64,000 nucleotides of DNA. It comes from Bovifimicola ammoniilytica. Lineage in GTDB: Bacteria > Bacillota > Clostridia > Lachnospirales > Lachnospiraceae. Made by a program: the position numbers and the translations under genes. Under the pieces are notes generated by a model, which was not told the origin of the DNA, did not search any database, and saw nothing but the letters and a program-made list of their open reading frames with translations. Below are positions 38,990-48,395 of the stretch, in pieces. The stretch's first letter is position 1. Each line of letters begins with the position of its first letter. The stretch is taken from assembly GCF_025567085.1 (NCBI RefSeq), contig NZ_JAOQJN010000005.1, forward strand, positions 124,001-188,000. Direction: 5' to 3'.

Positions 38990-41599
38990 ATGAAAGAGTT
39001 GTATCAGATGACATCAAATGAAGTCAGACAAAAACTAAATGGTAAAACAGAACCATTAACAAATGAAGAGATTGCCAAGAGACAGCAGGAATACGGTTTA
39101 AATGAATTAGTAGAGGAGAAAAAGAAAAATGTTTTTCAGGTATTTCTAAAGCAATTTGCAGATTTTCTTGTAATAATACTTATTATTGCAGCAATAGTAT
39201 CAGCAGCATTAGGAGATGTGGAAAGCAGTGTTGTAATATTAGTTGTTATTACGATGAACGGAATACTTGGAACGGTTCAGACCATTAAGGCAGAACATTC
39301 TTTGCAGAGCCTTAAAGAGTTATCGATGCCGATGGCAAAGGTTATAAGAGACGGACAGGTTATGAAAATAAGTTCAAAAGAATTAACAATTGGTGATGTG
39401 GTCTGTTTAGAAGCCGGAGATTATGTTCCGGCAGATGGACGAATTATAGAATCAGCAGGACTTAAGATAGATGAGAGTATGCTAACTGGGGAAAGCCTTG
39501 TGGTTGATAAAACCGACACAGTTATTGAAGAGGAGAAGCCGCTTGCAGAAAGAACTAATATGGTCTATTCGGGTAGCTTAGTGTCATTTGGAAGGGGAAG
39601 TTATATCGTTACATCAATCGGAATGAATACGGAGATTGGTAAAATCGCAAGTCTGTTGAAAGCGACTTCTGAGAAAAGAACACCATTACAGATATCATTA
39701 GATAAATTTGGTCAGAAGTTATCTATAATAATACTTATTTTCTGTGCGATATTGTTCACACTTAATATTATTCAGGGGGAAAATATTGAAAATGCGTTTA
39801 TGTTCGCAGTAGCATTGGCGGTAGCGGCAATTCCAGAAGCACTTAGTTCTATTGTAACTATTGTATTGTCATTTGGAACACAGAAGATGGCCAAAGAAAA
39901 TGCGATAATCAGAAAACTTCAGGCAGTTGAGGGACTTGGAAGCATATCTGTTATTTGCTCGGATAAGACAGGAACACTGACACAGAACAAGATGACCATA
40001 GAAGATGCCTATTGTCTTAATGACGACAATTTGAAACTTGCTAAATACAGTATCTTATGCAATGATGCATCAATCAGAGATGATGAGCAGATTGGCGACC
40101 CTACAGAAGTCGCATTTGTGGTATGGGCGGAGAACTTAGGAATATCGGTTGAGAAATTTCGTGCAGATAATAAGCGAATTTCTGAGAATCCATTTGACAG
40201 TGACAGAAAATTGATGTCAACTTTGAATGTTATTGTAAATGACAGCACTATTAATAATGTTAATGATATGTCTGATATGAATAATAGCAATTTAATAATG
40301 ATAACAAAAGGTGCAACAGACATTATCTTATCAAGACTTGCTAATATAGAGGATAAAGGTATAGTACGACAGATTAATGCCGAAGATAAGAGAGAAATCG
40401 AGAAGAAAAACATAGAATTTTCCCAAAAAGGAATGAGAGTTTTAGCTGTTGCATATAAGAATTATAAATCATATGACTTAACAATAGATGACGAAGATAA
40501 CCTCACATTCCTAGGGCTTGCTGCTATGGTAGACCCGCCAAGAGAGCAGTCGGAGTCAGCAGTGCAGGAGTGTAAGGAAGCGGGCATAAAGCCAATAATG
40601 ATTACCGGAGATTATAAGGTCACTGCGGCAGCAATTGCTAAGAGAATTGGAATCTTAGAAAATGCTGATGAGGCATGCGAGGGTAGTGTGATAGATAAAA
40701 TGAGTGATGAAGAACTTGAGAATTTCGTAGAAAATATATCGGTTTACGCGAGGGTTTCTCCGGAACATAAGATAAGAATTGTAAAGGCGTGGCAGGCTAA
40801 GGGAAATATAGTTGCGATGACAGGTGATGGCGTGAATGATGCACCTGCACTTAAGCAGGCAGATGTTGGCGTGGCCATGGGAATTACAGGAAGTGAAGTA
40901 TCGAAAGATGCGGCAGCAATGGTGCTTACAGATGATAATTTCCAGACAATAGTCAAGGCAATAGAAAATGGAAGAAATATATACCAGAATATCAAAAATT
41001 CGATACAATTTCTGCTATCAGGTAATTTTGCAGGAATACTTGCAGTTTTATTCGCATCAATTGCGATGCTGCCTGTTCCGTTTGCACCAGTTCATCTGCT
41101 ATTTATAAATCTGCTCACCGACAGTCTCCCAGCGATAGCATTAGGATTTGAAAAGGGTGATAAAGATGTGATGAAGAAACCGCCAAGAGACAGAAATGAA
41201 AGCATTATGACTAAAGATTTCCTGATAAATGTTGGAATCGAAGGCTTAGTTATAGCAGTTACGACAATGACTGCATTTATGATTGGTTACAGAGATAATA
41301 ATGCTTTGCTTGCAAGTACAATGGCATTTGGAACATTATGTATGGGCAGATTATTCCATGGTTTTAACTGTAAATCAGATAAACCGGTTATATTTAATAA
41401 CTTATTTTCAAATAAATGGCTGATTGGTTCGTTTTTGACAGGAGTAATCCTTATGAGCTCAGTTCTTATGATTCCGGTATTTCATACAGCATTAAAAGTA
41501 CAGACTTTGAGTATCGCACAATTACTGATTATATATGCACTTGCGGCAGCTGATTTCCTGATTATACAACTGCTTAAATGGTTAAAAACATTGATATAG
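38990..41599 (+). CDS. P-type cation-translocating ATPase (Ca2+/Mn2+ type)
   Basis: 869 residues, P2A-type layout: N-terminal cation-ATPase domain (G-L-N-E-L), helices 1-2, actuator loop with L-T-G-E-S (~164-168), P-E-A-L (~282-285, ion site), phosphorylation motif D-K-T-G-T-L-T (~325-331), hinge G-D-G-V-N-D-A-P, and six C-terminal helices with N-L-L-T-D-S-L-P. ATP-driven efflux of Ca2+ and/or Mn2+; the putative Mn2+ riboswitch upstream favours Mn2+. ATG follows GGAGG. Confidence 0.93.
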   Translation: MKELYQMTSNEVRQKLNGKTEPLTNEEIAKRQQEYGLNELVEEKKKNVFQVFLKQFADFLVIILIIAAIVSAALGDVESSVVILVVITMNGILGTVQTIKAEHSLQSLKELSMPMAKVIRDGQVMKISSKELTIGDVVCLEAGDYVPADGRIIESAGLKIDESMLTGESLVVDKTDTVIEEEKPLAERTNMVYSGSLVSFGRGSYIVTSIGMNTEIGKIASLLKATSEKRTPLQISLDKFGQKLSIIILIFCAILFTLNIIQGENIENAFMFAVALAVAAIPEALSSIVTIVLSFGTQKMAKENAIIRKLQAVEGLGSISVICSDKTGTLTQNKMTIEDAYCLNDDNLKLAKYSILCNDASIRDDEQIGDPTEVAFVVWAENLGISVEKFRADNKRISENPFDSDRKLMSTLNVIVNDSTINNVNDMSDMNNSNLIMITKGATDIILSRLANIEDKGIVRQINAEDKREIEKKNIEFSQKGMRVLAVAYKNYKSYDLTIDDEDNLTFLGLAAMVDPPREQSESAVQECKEAGIKPIMITGDYKVTAAAIAKRIGILENADEACEGSVIDKMSDEELENFVENISVYARVSPEHKIRIVKAWQAKGNIVAMTGDGVNDAPALKQADVGVAMGITGSEVSKDAAAMVLTDDNFQTIVKAIENGRNIYQNIKNSIQFLLSGNFAGILAVLFASIAMLPVPFAPVHLLFINLLTDSLPAIALGFEKGDKDVMKKPPRDRNESIMTKDFLINVGIEGLVIAVTTMTAFMIGYRDNNALLASTMAFGTLCMGRLFHGFNCKSDKPVIFNNLFSNKWLIGSFLTGVILMSSVLMIPVFHTALKVQTLSIAQLLIIYALAAADFLIIQLLKWLKTLI

Positions 41600-41713
41600 C
41601 GATAAAATGCAAGGAAGAAACTCAACTTTTAAATAAAATTAAATAAAGCGTATAAATAAAGGTAAAGCAGGTAGAAGCAGAATAAATATAAATAAATCAA
41701 AATAGGAAAATAT

Positions 41714-41745
41714 ATGTATCTCCCGGAGAATTTTGGGAGATACAT
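41714..41745 (+). terminator. Stem-loop terminator after the P-type ATPase gene
   Basis: Arms ATGTATCTCCC (41714-41724) and GGGAGATACAT (41735-41745), 10-nt loop, with a T run (ATTTTT) a few bases further on. Confidence 0.65.
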
Positions 41746-41821
41746 AACTAAAAGGATTATTTTTGACTAAATGGAGTAGAAATAATGTTTTAAATATTAT
41801 AAAATCATTACGATAAATAGT

Positions 41822-41890
41822 GTGAAAATAATTCTGATGAAAATGAATTTTCCATAACTATTTGTTTCAGAACAAAAACAAATAAAAAGA
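41822..41890 (+). repeat. Partial copy of hairpin repeat family B upstream of the AraC gene
   Basis: GTGAAAATAATTCTGATG and CTATTTGTTTCAGAACAAAAACAAATA correspond to the first two hairpins of the copies at 14945 and 48253; the remaining two are missing. Both arms are decayed, so this is probably a remnant. Confidence 0.6.
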
Positions 41891-41959
41891 GAATATTTTT
41901 TTTTATACATAGGTTAGTATATGCTAACTAAAGGAAGAGGTGACTAATCAAAATTTAAT

Positions 41960-42943
41960 ATGAATGATGAAGAAAAAATTTTTGAAAATATAGCAAGGGA
42001 AAACAGGGCAGAAGAGATATTTAAGAGCGAAGATTGTGAAATTTGGAAAATGAAGAACTCTTCAGGTGATGGACTCATAACTATGTACAATGTATTTCCA
42101 GGTGTAATTGTTATGTATAGTGATTTTCATATGTCATCGTGTATATCGGAATTTGATGCGACATCTACTGATTTACTTTGCATTAATCATTGTCGTGAGG
42201 GTTGTATGGAAAGTGAATTAAGGGCAGGCGCATATTACTATATTGAAAAAGGCGATTTGTGTGTAGATATCAGAAAATATCATGCAGGCAATGTTAATTT
42301 TCCATTAAATCACTATCACGGAATAGGAATATGCTTTTATCGACCTGTAGCTGATAAACAACTGGCAAATGAACTTAATAATTTTCCAGTGAAGCTGTCA
42401 GACATTCAGAAAAAATTCTGTGACAATGATAAGCCACATATTATAAAGGCGAGCAAGGAAATTGAACATATTTTCTCGGAACTTTATGAAGTTCCATCGA
42501 AGATAAGAAAAGAGTATTACAGAATAAAGGTTTTTGAATTGCTGTTGTATTTAGACGCCTTAGAAATCGATAATGATAAATTTGACAAACCATATTTCTA
42601 CAAAAGTCAGGTGGAAAAGGTAAAGAACATACATGAATTGATTACACATAACCTTACATATCATTATACTATCGAAGAATTGTCAGAAAAATATGATATA
42701 TCAGCGACAACATTAAAGGAATGTTTCAAATCAATTTATGGAAGTCCAATATATAAATATATTCAGACATACAGGATTAACAGAGCAGCAACATTACTTA
42801 GAAACGGTTCTAATGAAAATGTTTCACAGATTGCAGGGCATGTCGGATATGACAGTCCAAGCAAATTTGCGGCAGCATTTAAAAAGATTATGGGAGTAAC
42901 GCCGCTGCAATATAGAAAAAATAACAGTACACTACCGCTATAA
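41960..42943 (+). CDS. AraC-family transcriptional regulator
   Basis: 327 residues. The C-terminal ~225-322 holds two helix-turn-helix motifs with I-E-E-L-S-E-K-Y-D-I-S-A-T-T-L-K and I-A-G-H-V-G-Y-D-S-P-S-K-F-A-A-A-F-K-K. The N-terminal domain (~1-200) resembles the PchR/YbtA-type sensor domain, often linked to siderophores or hydrophobic ligands. It lies 22 nt before the first of two ABC exporter genes, so it probably activates them. The spacing of its ribosome site (GAAGAGGTGA, ~16 nt) is long. Confidence 0.87.
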   Translation: MNDEEKIFENIARENRAEEIFKSEDCEIWKMKNSSGDGLITMYNVFPGVIVMYSDFHMSSCISEFDATSTDLLCINHCREGCMESELRAGAYYYIEKGDLCVDIRKYHAGNVNFPLNHYHGIGICFYRPVADKQLANELNNFPVKLSDIQKKFCDNDKPHIIKASKEIEHIFSELYEVPSKIRKEYYRIKVFELLLYLDALEIDNDKFDKPYFYKSQVEKVKNIHELITHNLTYHYTIEELSEKYDISATTLKECFKSIYGSPIYKYIQTYRINRAATLLRNGSNENVSQIAGHVGYDSPSKFAAAFKKIMGVTPLQYRKNNSTLPL

Positions 42944-42965
42944 ACAAAAAAGGAGATGTTTAAAA

Positions 42966-44735
42966 ATGAAGAAAAAAAGTGCAATGTCAAAATTGTTTGA
43001 CTATGCAGGAAATTTTAAGTACCTGACTATGGCTTCATTAGTACTTTCTGTGATTAGTGCATGGTTAGCACTAGTCCCATTTTATTATATCTGGAGAATT
43101 ATCAAAGAAATACTTGATGTGGCACCTTTTTATGGTGATGCAAAGAATCTTAGTAAATACGGCTGGACAGCGGTTGGCTTTGCAATAGGTTCAATGCTTA
43201 TTTACATATCTGCACTCATGTGTTCACATATTGCAGCCTTCAGAGTTCAGGCAAATATGAGGTCAAAAGTAATGCGACATATCCTTACACTTCCTTTAGG
43301 TTTTATGGACAGAGAGGGAAGTGGTAAAGTCAGAAAAATAGTAAATGAATCAAGTGCCGCCACAGAGACATACCTTGCACATCAGCTTCCTGATATGGCA
43401 GGTGCAATGGCTACACCTGTAGGTTTGTTAGTCTTACTTATAGCATTTGACTGGAAACTTGGACTTTTAAGTCTTATCCCTACTGTACTTGCATTCCTAA
43501 TTATGGGTTCGATGACAGGTGAAAAGATGAAAGAGAAGATGAAGGAATACCAGAATTCCTTAGAGACAATGTCAAATGAAGCTGTAGAATATGTAAGAGG
43601 TGTTCCGGTTGTTAAAACATTTGGACAGTCAGTGTTTTCGTTTAAGAGATTTAAAGAGGCAATTAAAGGGTATGAGAAATGGGTAATTTCTTATACATTA
43701 GACCTTAGAATGCCAATGACATTGTATACAACAATTATTAATTCAGTGTTCGCAGTTCTTATGCTTGCAGGCTTTGTGATTACCAGAAATGACGTAACTA
43801 AAGATTTTATTTTGAATTTCACATTCTATGTAATTATAACACCTATCATTACAGTTACACTTAATAAAATTATGTTCTCAAGTGAGAATAATATGCTTGT
43901 GGAAGATGCTCTTTCGAGAATTGAGGGAATAACTAATATGAAGCCTCTTGAAGAGCCTTCTGCACCAAAGCCTCCACAGGATTATTCCGTATCCGTAAAT
44001 AATATTTCTTTCAGATATGATGATGCTAAGAGCAATGCATTAACTGACATTAATATGAATATTAAATCAGGTGAACATATTGCACTCGTTGGACCATCAG
44101 GTGGTGGTAAGACAACACTTGCAAGTCTTATCGCAAGATTCTGGGACGTTAATGAGGGTGAAATAAACATTGGCGGAACAAATGTCAAAGATATCGCAGG
44201 CAAAGAACTTATGAACACAGTTTCATTTGTATTTCAGGATAGTAAGTTACTTAAAATGTCAATATTTGATAATGTAAGATTAAGTAAACCTGATGCAACA
44301 AGAGAAGAAGTTCTTAAGGCTCTTAAAGATGCACAATGTGAGGATATTATCGCAAAAATGCCAAAAGGTATAGATACAATGATTGGCTCAGATGGTACAT
44401 ACGTGTCAGGTGGAGAAGCACAGCGACTCAGTATCGCAAGAGCAATGTTAAAAGATGCACCGATTCTTGTATTAGATGAGGCTACAGCATTTGCGGACCC
44501 TGACAATGAGGCTAAGGTTCAGGAGGCATTTGCAAATCTTTCAAAAGGCAAGACAGTTATTATGATAGCACACAGACTGTCAACTGTTACAAATGCTGAT
44601 AAGATATATGTATTAAAAGAGGGCAGGATTGCAGAGCAGGGAACACATAATGAGTTAAATAATAAAGGCGGAATATATACTCATATGTGGTCTGAATACA
44701 ATAAATCAGTAAATTGGAAGGTAGGTGTGAGATAA
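42966..44735 (+). CDS. ABC exporter, membrane-ATPase half-transporter 1
   Basis: 589 residues. Six-helix type I exporter membrane domain (~1-330) and a C-terminal ATPase: Walker A G-P-S-G-G-G-K-T-T (~376-384), signature V-S-G-G-E-A-Q-R, Walker B I-L-V-L-D-E-A, and the switch I-A-H-R-L-S. The D-loop reads A-F-A-D-P-D, slightly unlike A-S-x-D. Its stop overlaps the start of the second half-transporter (TAATG), indicating a heterodimer. With the AraC regulator this resembles YbtPQ/IrtAB-like or drug exporters; the substrate is unknown. Confidence 0.92.
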   Translation: MKKKSAMSKLFDYAGNFKYLTMASLVLSVISAWLALVPFYYIWRIIKEILDVAPFYGDAKNLSKYGWTAVGFAIGSMLIYISALMCSHIAAFRVQANMRSKVMRHILTLPLGFMDREGSGKVRKIVNESSAATETYLAHQLPDMAGAMATPVGLLVLLIAFDWKLGLLSLIPTVLAFLIMGSMTGEKMKEKMKEYQNSLETMSNEAVEYVRGVPVVKTFGQSVFSFKRFKEAIKGYEKWVISYTLDLRMPMTLYTTIINSVFAVLMLAGFVITRNDVTKDFILNFTFYVIITPIITVTLNKIMFSSENNMLVEDALSRIEGITNMKPLEEPSAPKPPQDYSVSVNNISFRYDDAKSNALTDINMNIKSGEHIALVGPSGGGKTTLASLIARFWDVNEGEINIGGTNVKDIAGKELMNTVSFVFQDSKLLKMSIFDNVRLSKPDATREEVLKALKDAQCEDIIAKMPKGIDTMIGSDGTYVSGGEAQRLSIARAMLKDAPILVLDEATAFADPDNEAKVQEAFANLSKGKTVIMIAHRLSTVTNADKIYVLKEGRIAEQGTHNELNNKGGIYTHMWSEYNKSVNWKVGVR

Positions 44736-46474
44736 TGAATTTAAACGAAAAATTACAACATAAATATGCGTTGTCACCTAAGGGTGCAAAGGATATGATA
44801 AAGGCATTTATTTCCGTAACTGTGTCAAATATTGTTCTTATGCTTCCTGTTGGTTTACTTTATTATATTGTTAAAGATTTTATAAACAATGATGTAACTT
44901 CTAATAAGAGAATTCTTTATATTATTGGAAGTGTTATCTGTCTGTTATTAATAGCGATAACAACTTATATTCAATATAATGCAACATTCCTTTCTACTTA
45001 TGTGGAAAGCGGAGTCAGACGAACAACGCTCGCCGAAAAGTTAAGAAAATTACCTCTTTCTTATTTTGGTAAAAAAGATTTGTCAGATCTGACAAGTACA
45101 ATTATGGCTGATTGTGCCACGCTTGAGACTGCATCATCACATTGGATTCCTGAATTAATAGGAGCAATGATTTCGACACTTATTGTATCAATAAGCCTTT
45201 TCTTTATTGACTGGAGAATGGCAATTGCAGCGTTATGGGTTTTACCTATTGCATTTATCATTGTATTAAGTTCTGCAAATGTACAAAAGAAATTAAATGA
45301 AAATCATATGAGACTTAAAATGAATCTTGCAGATGGTATACAGGAGTGTTTAGAAACACTTAGAGATTTAAGAGCTAACAATGCAAGTGAAAGCTATATG
45401 ACAGGACTGGATAAGAAGATTAAGGCAGTTGAGAAACATTCAATAGTCACTGAGTTTGGAACAGCAGTGTTCGTAGGTTCAGCCCAGATGATTTTAAAAG
45501 TGGGAATCGCAACTGTTGCCCTTGTGGGTGGAATACTTCTATCAAAAGGCAAAATCGATATATTTAAATTCTTTATGTTCTTACTTCTGGTGTCAAGATT
45601 ATATGATCCTATGCAGATGTCATTACAGAATCTTGCAGCAATTATATCAGCAGATGTACCTTGCAGAAGAATGGATGAAATCTTGTCACACAGTATACAG
45701 ACAGGTTCAGAGAAATTGACAAATAAGGGTTGTGATATCGTATTTGACCATGTTGCATTCGGATATGATGGTGAAGATAATGTACTTAGTGATGCGTCAT
45801 TATGTGCAAAACAGGGCGAAGTTACAGCTTTAATCGGACCATCAGGTGGTGGTAAGACAACTGTATCAAGACTTGCAGCAAGATTCTGGGATATTAATAA
45901 AGGTAAGATTACTGTTGGTGGAATGGATATATCGAAGATTGATCCTGAGAAACTTATGTCCCTGTATTCGATTGTATTTCAGGATGTTACTTTATTTAAC
46001 AATACTGTTATGGAAAATATACGAATCGGTAAGAAAGATGCAACTGACGAGGAGGTTATAGCAGCCGCTAAATTAGCACACTGTGATGAGTTTGTAGAGA
46101 AACTGGCTGATGGCTATAACACAATGATTGGTGAAAATGGTTCGGAATTATCAGGTGGTGAACGCCAGAGAATCTCAATAGCCAGAGCGTTCTTGAAAGA
46201 TGCTCCTATTATTCTTCTTGATGAGGCAACAGCATCTCTTGACGTAGATAATGAGACTTTGATTCAGCAGTCGCTTTCTGAGTTAATTAAGAATAAAACT
46301 GTTCTTATAATTGCACACAGAATGAGAACTGTGGCAAGTGCAGATAAGATTGTCGTTCTGAAAGATGGCGTTGTAGCTGAACAGGGAAGTCCTGCAGAGC
46401 TTGAAGCTAAGAATGGTATATATAAACATATGATGAGTATGCAGCTTAAGAGTGCGGAGTGGAAGATGAATTAG
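44735..46474 (+). CDS. ABC exporter, membrane-ATPase half-transporter 2
   Basis: 579 residues from ATG 44735, overlapping the previous stop by one base. Six-helix membrane domain, then an ATPase with G-P-S-G-G-G-K-T-T, L-S-G-G-E-R-Q-R, I-I-L-L-D-E-A-T-A-S and I-A-H-R-M-R. All catalytic motifs look intact, so this may be the dominant ATPase of the heterodimer. Confidence 0.92.
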   Translation: MNLNEKLQHKYALSPKGAKDMIKAFISVTVSNIVLMLPVGLLYYIVKDFINNDVTSNKRILYIIGSVICLLLIAITTYIQYNATFLSTYVESGVRRTTLAEKLRKLPLSYFGKKDLSDLTSTIMADCATLETASSHWIPELIGAMISTLIVSISLFFIDWRMAIAALWVLPIAFIIVLSSANVQKKLNENHMRLKMNLADGIQECLETLRDLRANNASESYMTGLDKKIKAVEKHSIVTEFGTAVFVGSAQMILKVGIATVALVGGILLSKGKIDIFKFFMFLLLVSRLYDPMQMSLQNLAAIISADVPCRRMDEILSHSIQTGSEKLTNKGCDIVFDHVAFGYDGEDNVLSDASLCAKQGEVTALIGPSGGGKTTVSRLAARFWDINKGKITVGGMDISKIDPEKLMSLYSIVFQDVTLFNNTVMENIRIGKKDATDEEVIAAAKLAHCDEFVEKLADGYNTMIGENGSELSGGERQRISIARAFLKDAPIILLDEATASLDVDNETLIQQSLSELIKNKTVLIIAHRMRTVASADKIVVLKDGVVAEQGSPAELEAKNGIYKHMMSMQLKSAEWKMN

Positions 46475-46487
46475 AAATTATTTTAGT

Positions 46488-46516
46488 TTGACATCAAGAA
46501 AAAGTTTTGCTATAAT
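46488..46516 (+). promoter_or_regulatory. Consensus promoter of the MATE leader
   Basis: TTGACA (46488-46493), 17-nt spacer ending in TTTTGC (an extended -10), TATAAT (46511-46516). An essentially perfect promoter placed 22 nt before an intrinsic terminator. Confidence 0.8.
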
Positions 46517-46537
46517 CCGAAATATCCGAGTTGCGAA

Positions 46538-46573
46538 GCGCGTAAGTCCAGGAATGGGCTTACGTGCTTTTTT
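46538..46573 (+). terminator. Intrinsic terminator in the MATE leader, possible attenuator
   Basis: Twelve base pairs between GCGCGTAAGTCC (46538-46549) and GGGCTTACGTGC (46556-46567), including two G-U pairs, then TTTTTT. It would end transcripts about 50 nt after the promoter. The upstream GCGAAGC (46533-46539) overlaps its left arm and is complementary to GCTTCGC (46615-46621), so an alternative fold could prevent termination. Confidence 0.75.
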
Positions 46574-46742
46574 GTTGTATAAGAAATTTCTTAGTATTTC
46601 CTATGCAACAAAAAGCTTCGCAGGAATGTGCACACTTTTGCAGAGAAAAATGTTGCATAAAGCATCATAAACATAAAAATTATGAAAAGGTAATGCAAAA
46701 TGTTGCAAAAGTGGCACAGAATATCGCAAAGCGATATTCTTC
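46569..46742 (+). repeat. Diverged copy of hairpin repeat family A upstream of the MATE gene
   Basis: It begins in the terminator U run with TTTTTGTTGTAT (46569-46580) pairing with ATGCAACAAAAA (46603-46614) and ends with GAATATCGC/GCGATATTC (46719-46739), as in the copies at 24393 and 61465. The GC-rich middle block is missing; GCAGAGAAAAATGTTGC near 46640 corresponds to GCAGAAAATGTTGC in the others. Confidence 0.6.
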
Positions 46743-46770
46743 TTAGTTAAAAGAAATGGAGGAAGATGAA

Positions 46771-48183
46771 GTGGAAAACAATATTTCTGAAAATTTAGAG
46801 AAAGGAAATAGCAAAAGGGACAACAAAATGGCAAGTATGCCGGTTAACAAATTAATGCTAAGTATGGGAATTCCGATGATTTTATCAATGGCATTGCAGG
46901 CTGTATATAATATTGTTGACAGTGCATTTGTTTCAAATATGAAAGGAAATGGCGAAGCAGCATTAAATGCTCTGACCCTTGCGTTTCCAATTCAGATGTT
47001 AATGGTGGCAATTGCTATTGGTACAGGTGTCGGAACTAATGCATTACTTGCAAAAAGTCTAGGACAGGGCAATAAAGAGAAAGCAAGTAAAGTCGCAGGA
47101 AACAGTATTTTTCTTGCAACTGTGATATATATTATTTTTCTGATATACGGAATGGTCGGAGTGAGAGCATATATATCAACGCAGACGAAAAATGTACTCA
47201 TAAGAGAAATGGCAGTTGATTATCTTAGAATCTGTTGCGTAATTTCATTTGGTATTACATTTTTCTCAATATTTGAGAAATTATTACAGGCGACAGGACG
47301 TTCGTTATATTCAACAATTGCACAGATTCTTGGCGCTGTCGTAAATATTATTTTAGACCCGGTACTTATCTATGGTTTAAGTGGCTTTAAGGAATATGGA
47401 GTAAAGGGTGCAGCTTATGCGACTGTAATCGGACAGATAGTATCATTTGTGACAGCACTCATATTTCATTTGAAATTCAATGTCGAAATTGACAATTCAT
47501 TAAGATATAAGAAACCATCATTTACAATAATAAAGGAAATATATGCAATTGGTCTGCCGGCAATTATCTCGCAGGCACTAATGTCGCTTATGACATATGC
47601 TTTAAATATTATATTTGTACGAATTAATGAATCAGTGGTAACTGCGTATGGATTATATTATAAGATCCAGCAGTTTGTTCTCTTTGCTGCATTTGGATTA
47701 AGAGATGCCATAACACCGGTTGTATCATTTAATCATGGTATGAGAAGTAAGAAACGTGTTAAAGACGGAATTAAATATGGAATGTTATATACATTCATAA
47801 TTATGTTTGTGGGTATGGTGGTACTTGAAATCTTTGCAAATCAGTTGTCGGCAGTATTTGGACTGTCAGGAAATACCCAGAACCTATGTATTGATGCAAT
47901 GCGTATTGTTTCAATAAGTTTCGTATTTGCAGGAATAAATATTGCATACCAGGGAATCTATCAGGCCATCGACAGCGGCTTGGAATCCCTGATTATATCG
48001 GTACTCAGACAGTGTATAATAGTGCTTCCTTTAGCATATTTATTTTCAAACATTGCGATTAAAAATTCTGATAAGATATGGTTAATATGGACATGTTTTC
48101 CGATAACCGAGGCGGTTACGGCATTTGTGGCATATTTATTAATGAAGCGAATTAACAGGACTAAATTAAGTGAACTTAACTAA
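46771..48183 (+). CDS. MATE-family multidrug/cation efflux protein
   Basis: About 470 residues from GTG 46771, preferred because GGAGG lies 8 nt upstream; the in-frame ATG at 46756 overlaps that ribosome site. Twelve predicted membrane helices, with the MATE hallmarks P-M-I-L-S-M and D-S-A-F-V-S in helices 1-2 and the internal-repeat counterpart L-P-A-I-I-S-Q. Exports cationic compounds or drugs in exchange for Na+ or H+. Behind a leader with an early terminator, suggesting induction by antitermination. Confidence 0.9.
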   Translation: MENNISENLEKGNSKRDNKMASMPVNKLMLSMGIPMILSMALQAVYNIVDSAFVSNMKGNGEAALNALTLAFPIQMLMVAIAIGTGVGTNALLAKSLGQGNKEKASKVAGNSIFLATVIYIIFLIYGMVGVRAYISTQTKNVLIREMAVDYLRICCVISFGITFFSIFEKLLQATGRSLYSTIAQILGAVVNIILDPVLIYGLSGFKEYGVKGAAYATVIGQIVSFVTALIFHLKFNVEIDNSLRYKKPSFTIIKEIYAIGLPAIISQALMSLMTYALNIIFVRINESVVTAYGLYYKIQQFVLFAAFGLRDAITPVVSFNHGMRSKKRVKDGIKYGMLYTFIIMFVGMVVLEIFANQLSAVFGLSGNTQNLCIDAMRIVSISFVFAGINIAYQGIYQAIDSGLESLIISVLRQCIIVLPLAYLFSNIAIKNSDKIWLIWTCFPITEAVTAFVAYLLMKRINRTKLSELN

Positions 48184-48252
48184 ATAAGAAATTATATGAA
48201 AATTAATTAAATAAAAACTAAATAGAAATGAGAATTCAGAAAGAGGTCAATG

Positions 48253-48390
48253 TGAAAAATAATGCTGATGCAATTATTTTTCACATAGCTATTTGTTTCG
48301 GAGCGAAAGCAAATAGCTTTTATGGCAAGTCAGAAATCGCCTACGCGAATTTCTGACTGCCTCTTCGCGACAAGTCGCTCAGAAAAGAGG
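48253..48390 (+). repeat. Dispersed hairpin repeat family B, copy 2 (upstream of a kinase gene)
   Basis: 138 nt aligned throughout with 14945-15082. Stems: GTGAAAAATAA/TTATTTTTCAC, GCTATTTGTTT/AAGCAAATAGC, GTCAGAAAT/ATTTCTGAC and CCTCTT/AAGAGG around GCGAC/GTCGC. In the third stem both arms differ from copy 1 in a compensating way. The last AAGAGG is the ribosome site of the gene at 48396. Confidence 0.75.
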
Positions 48391-48395
48391 TTAAT

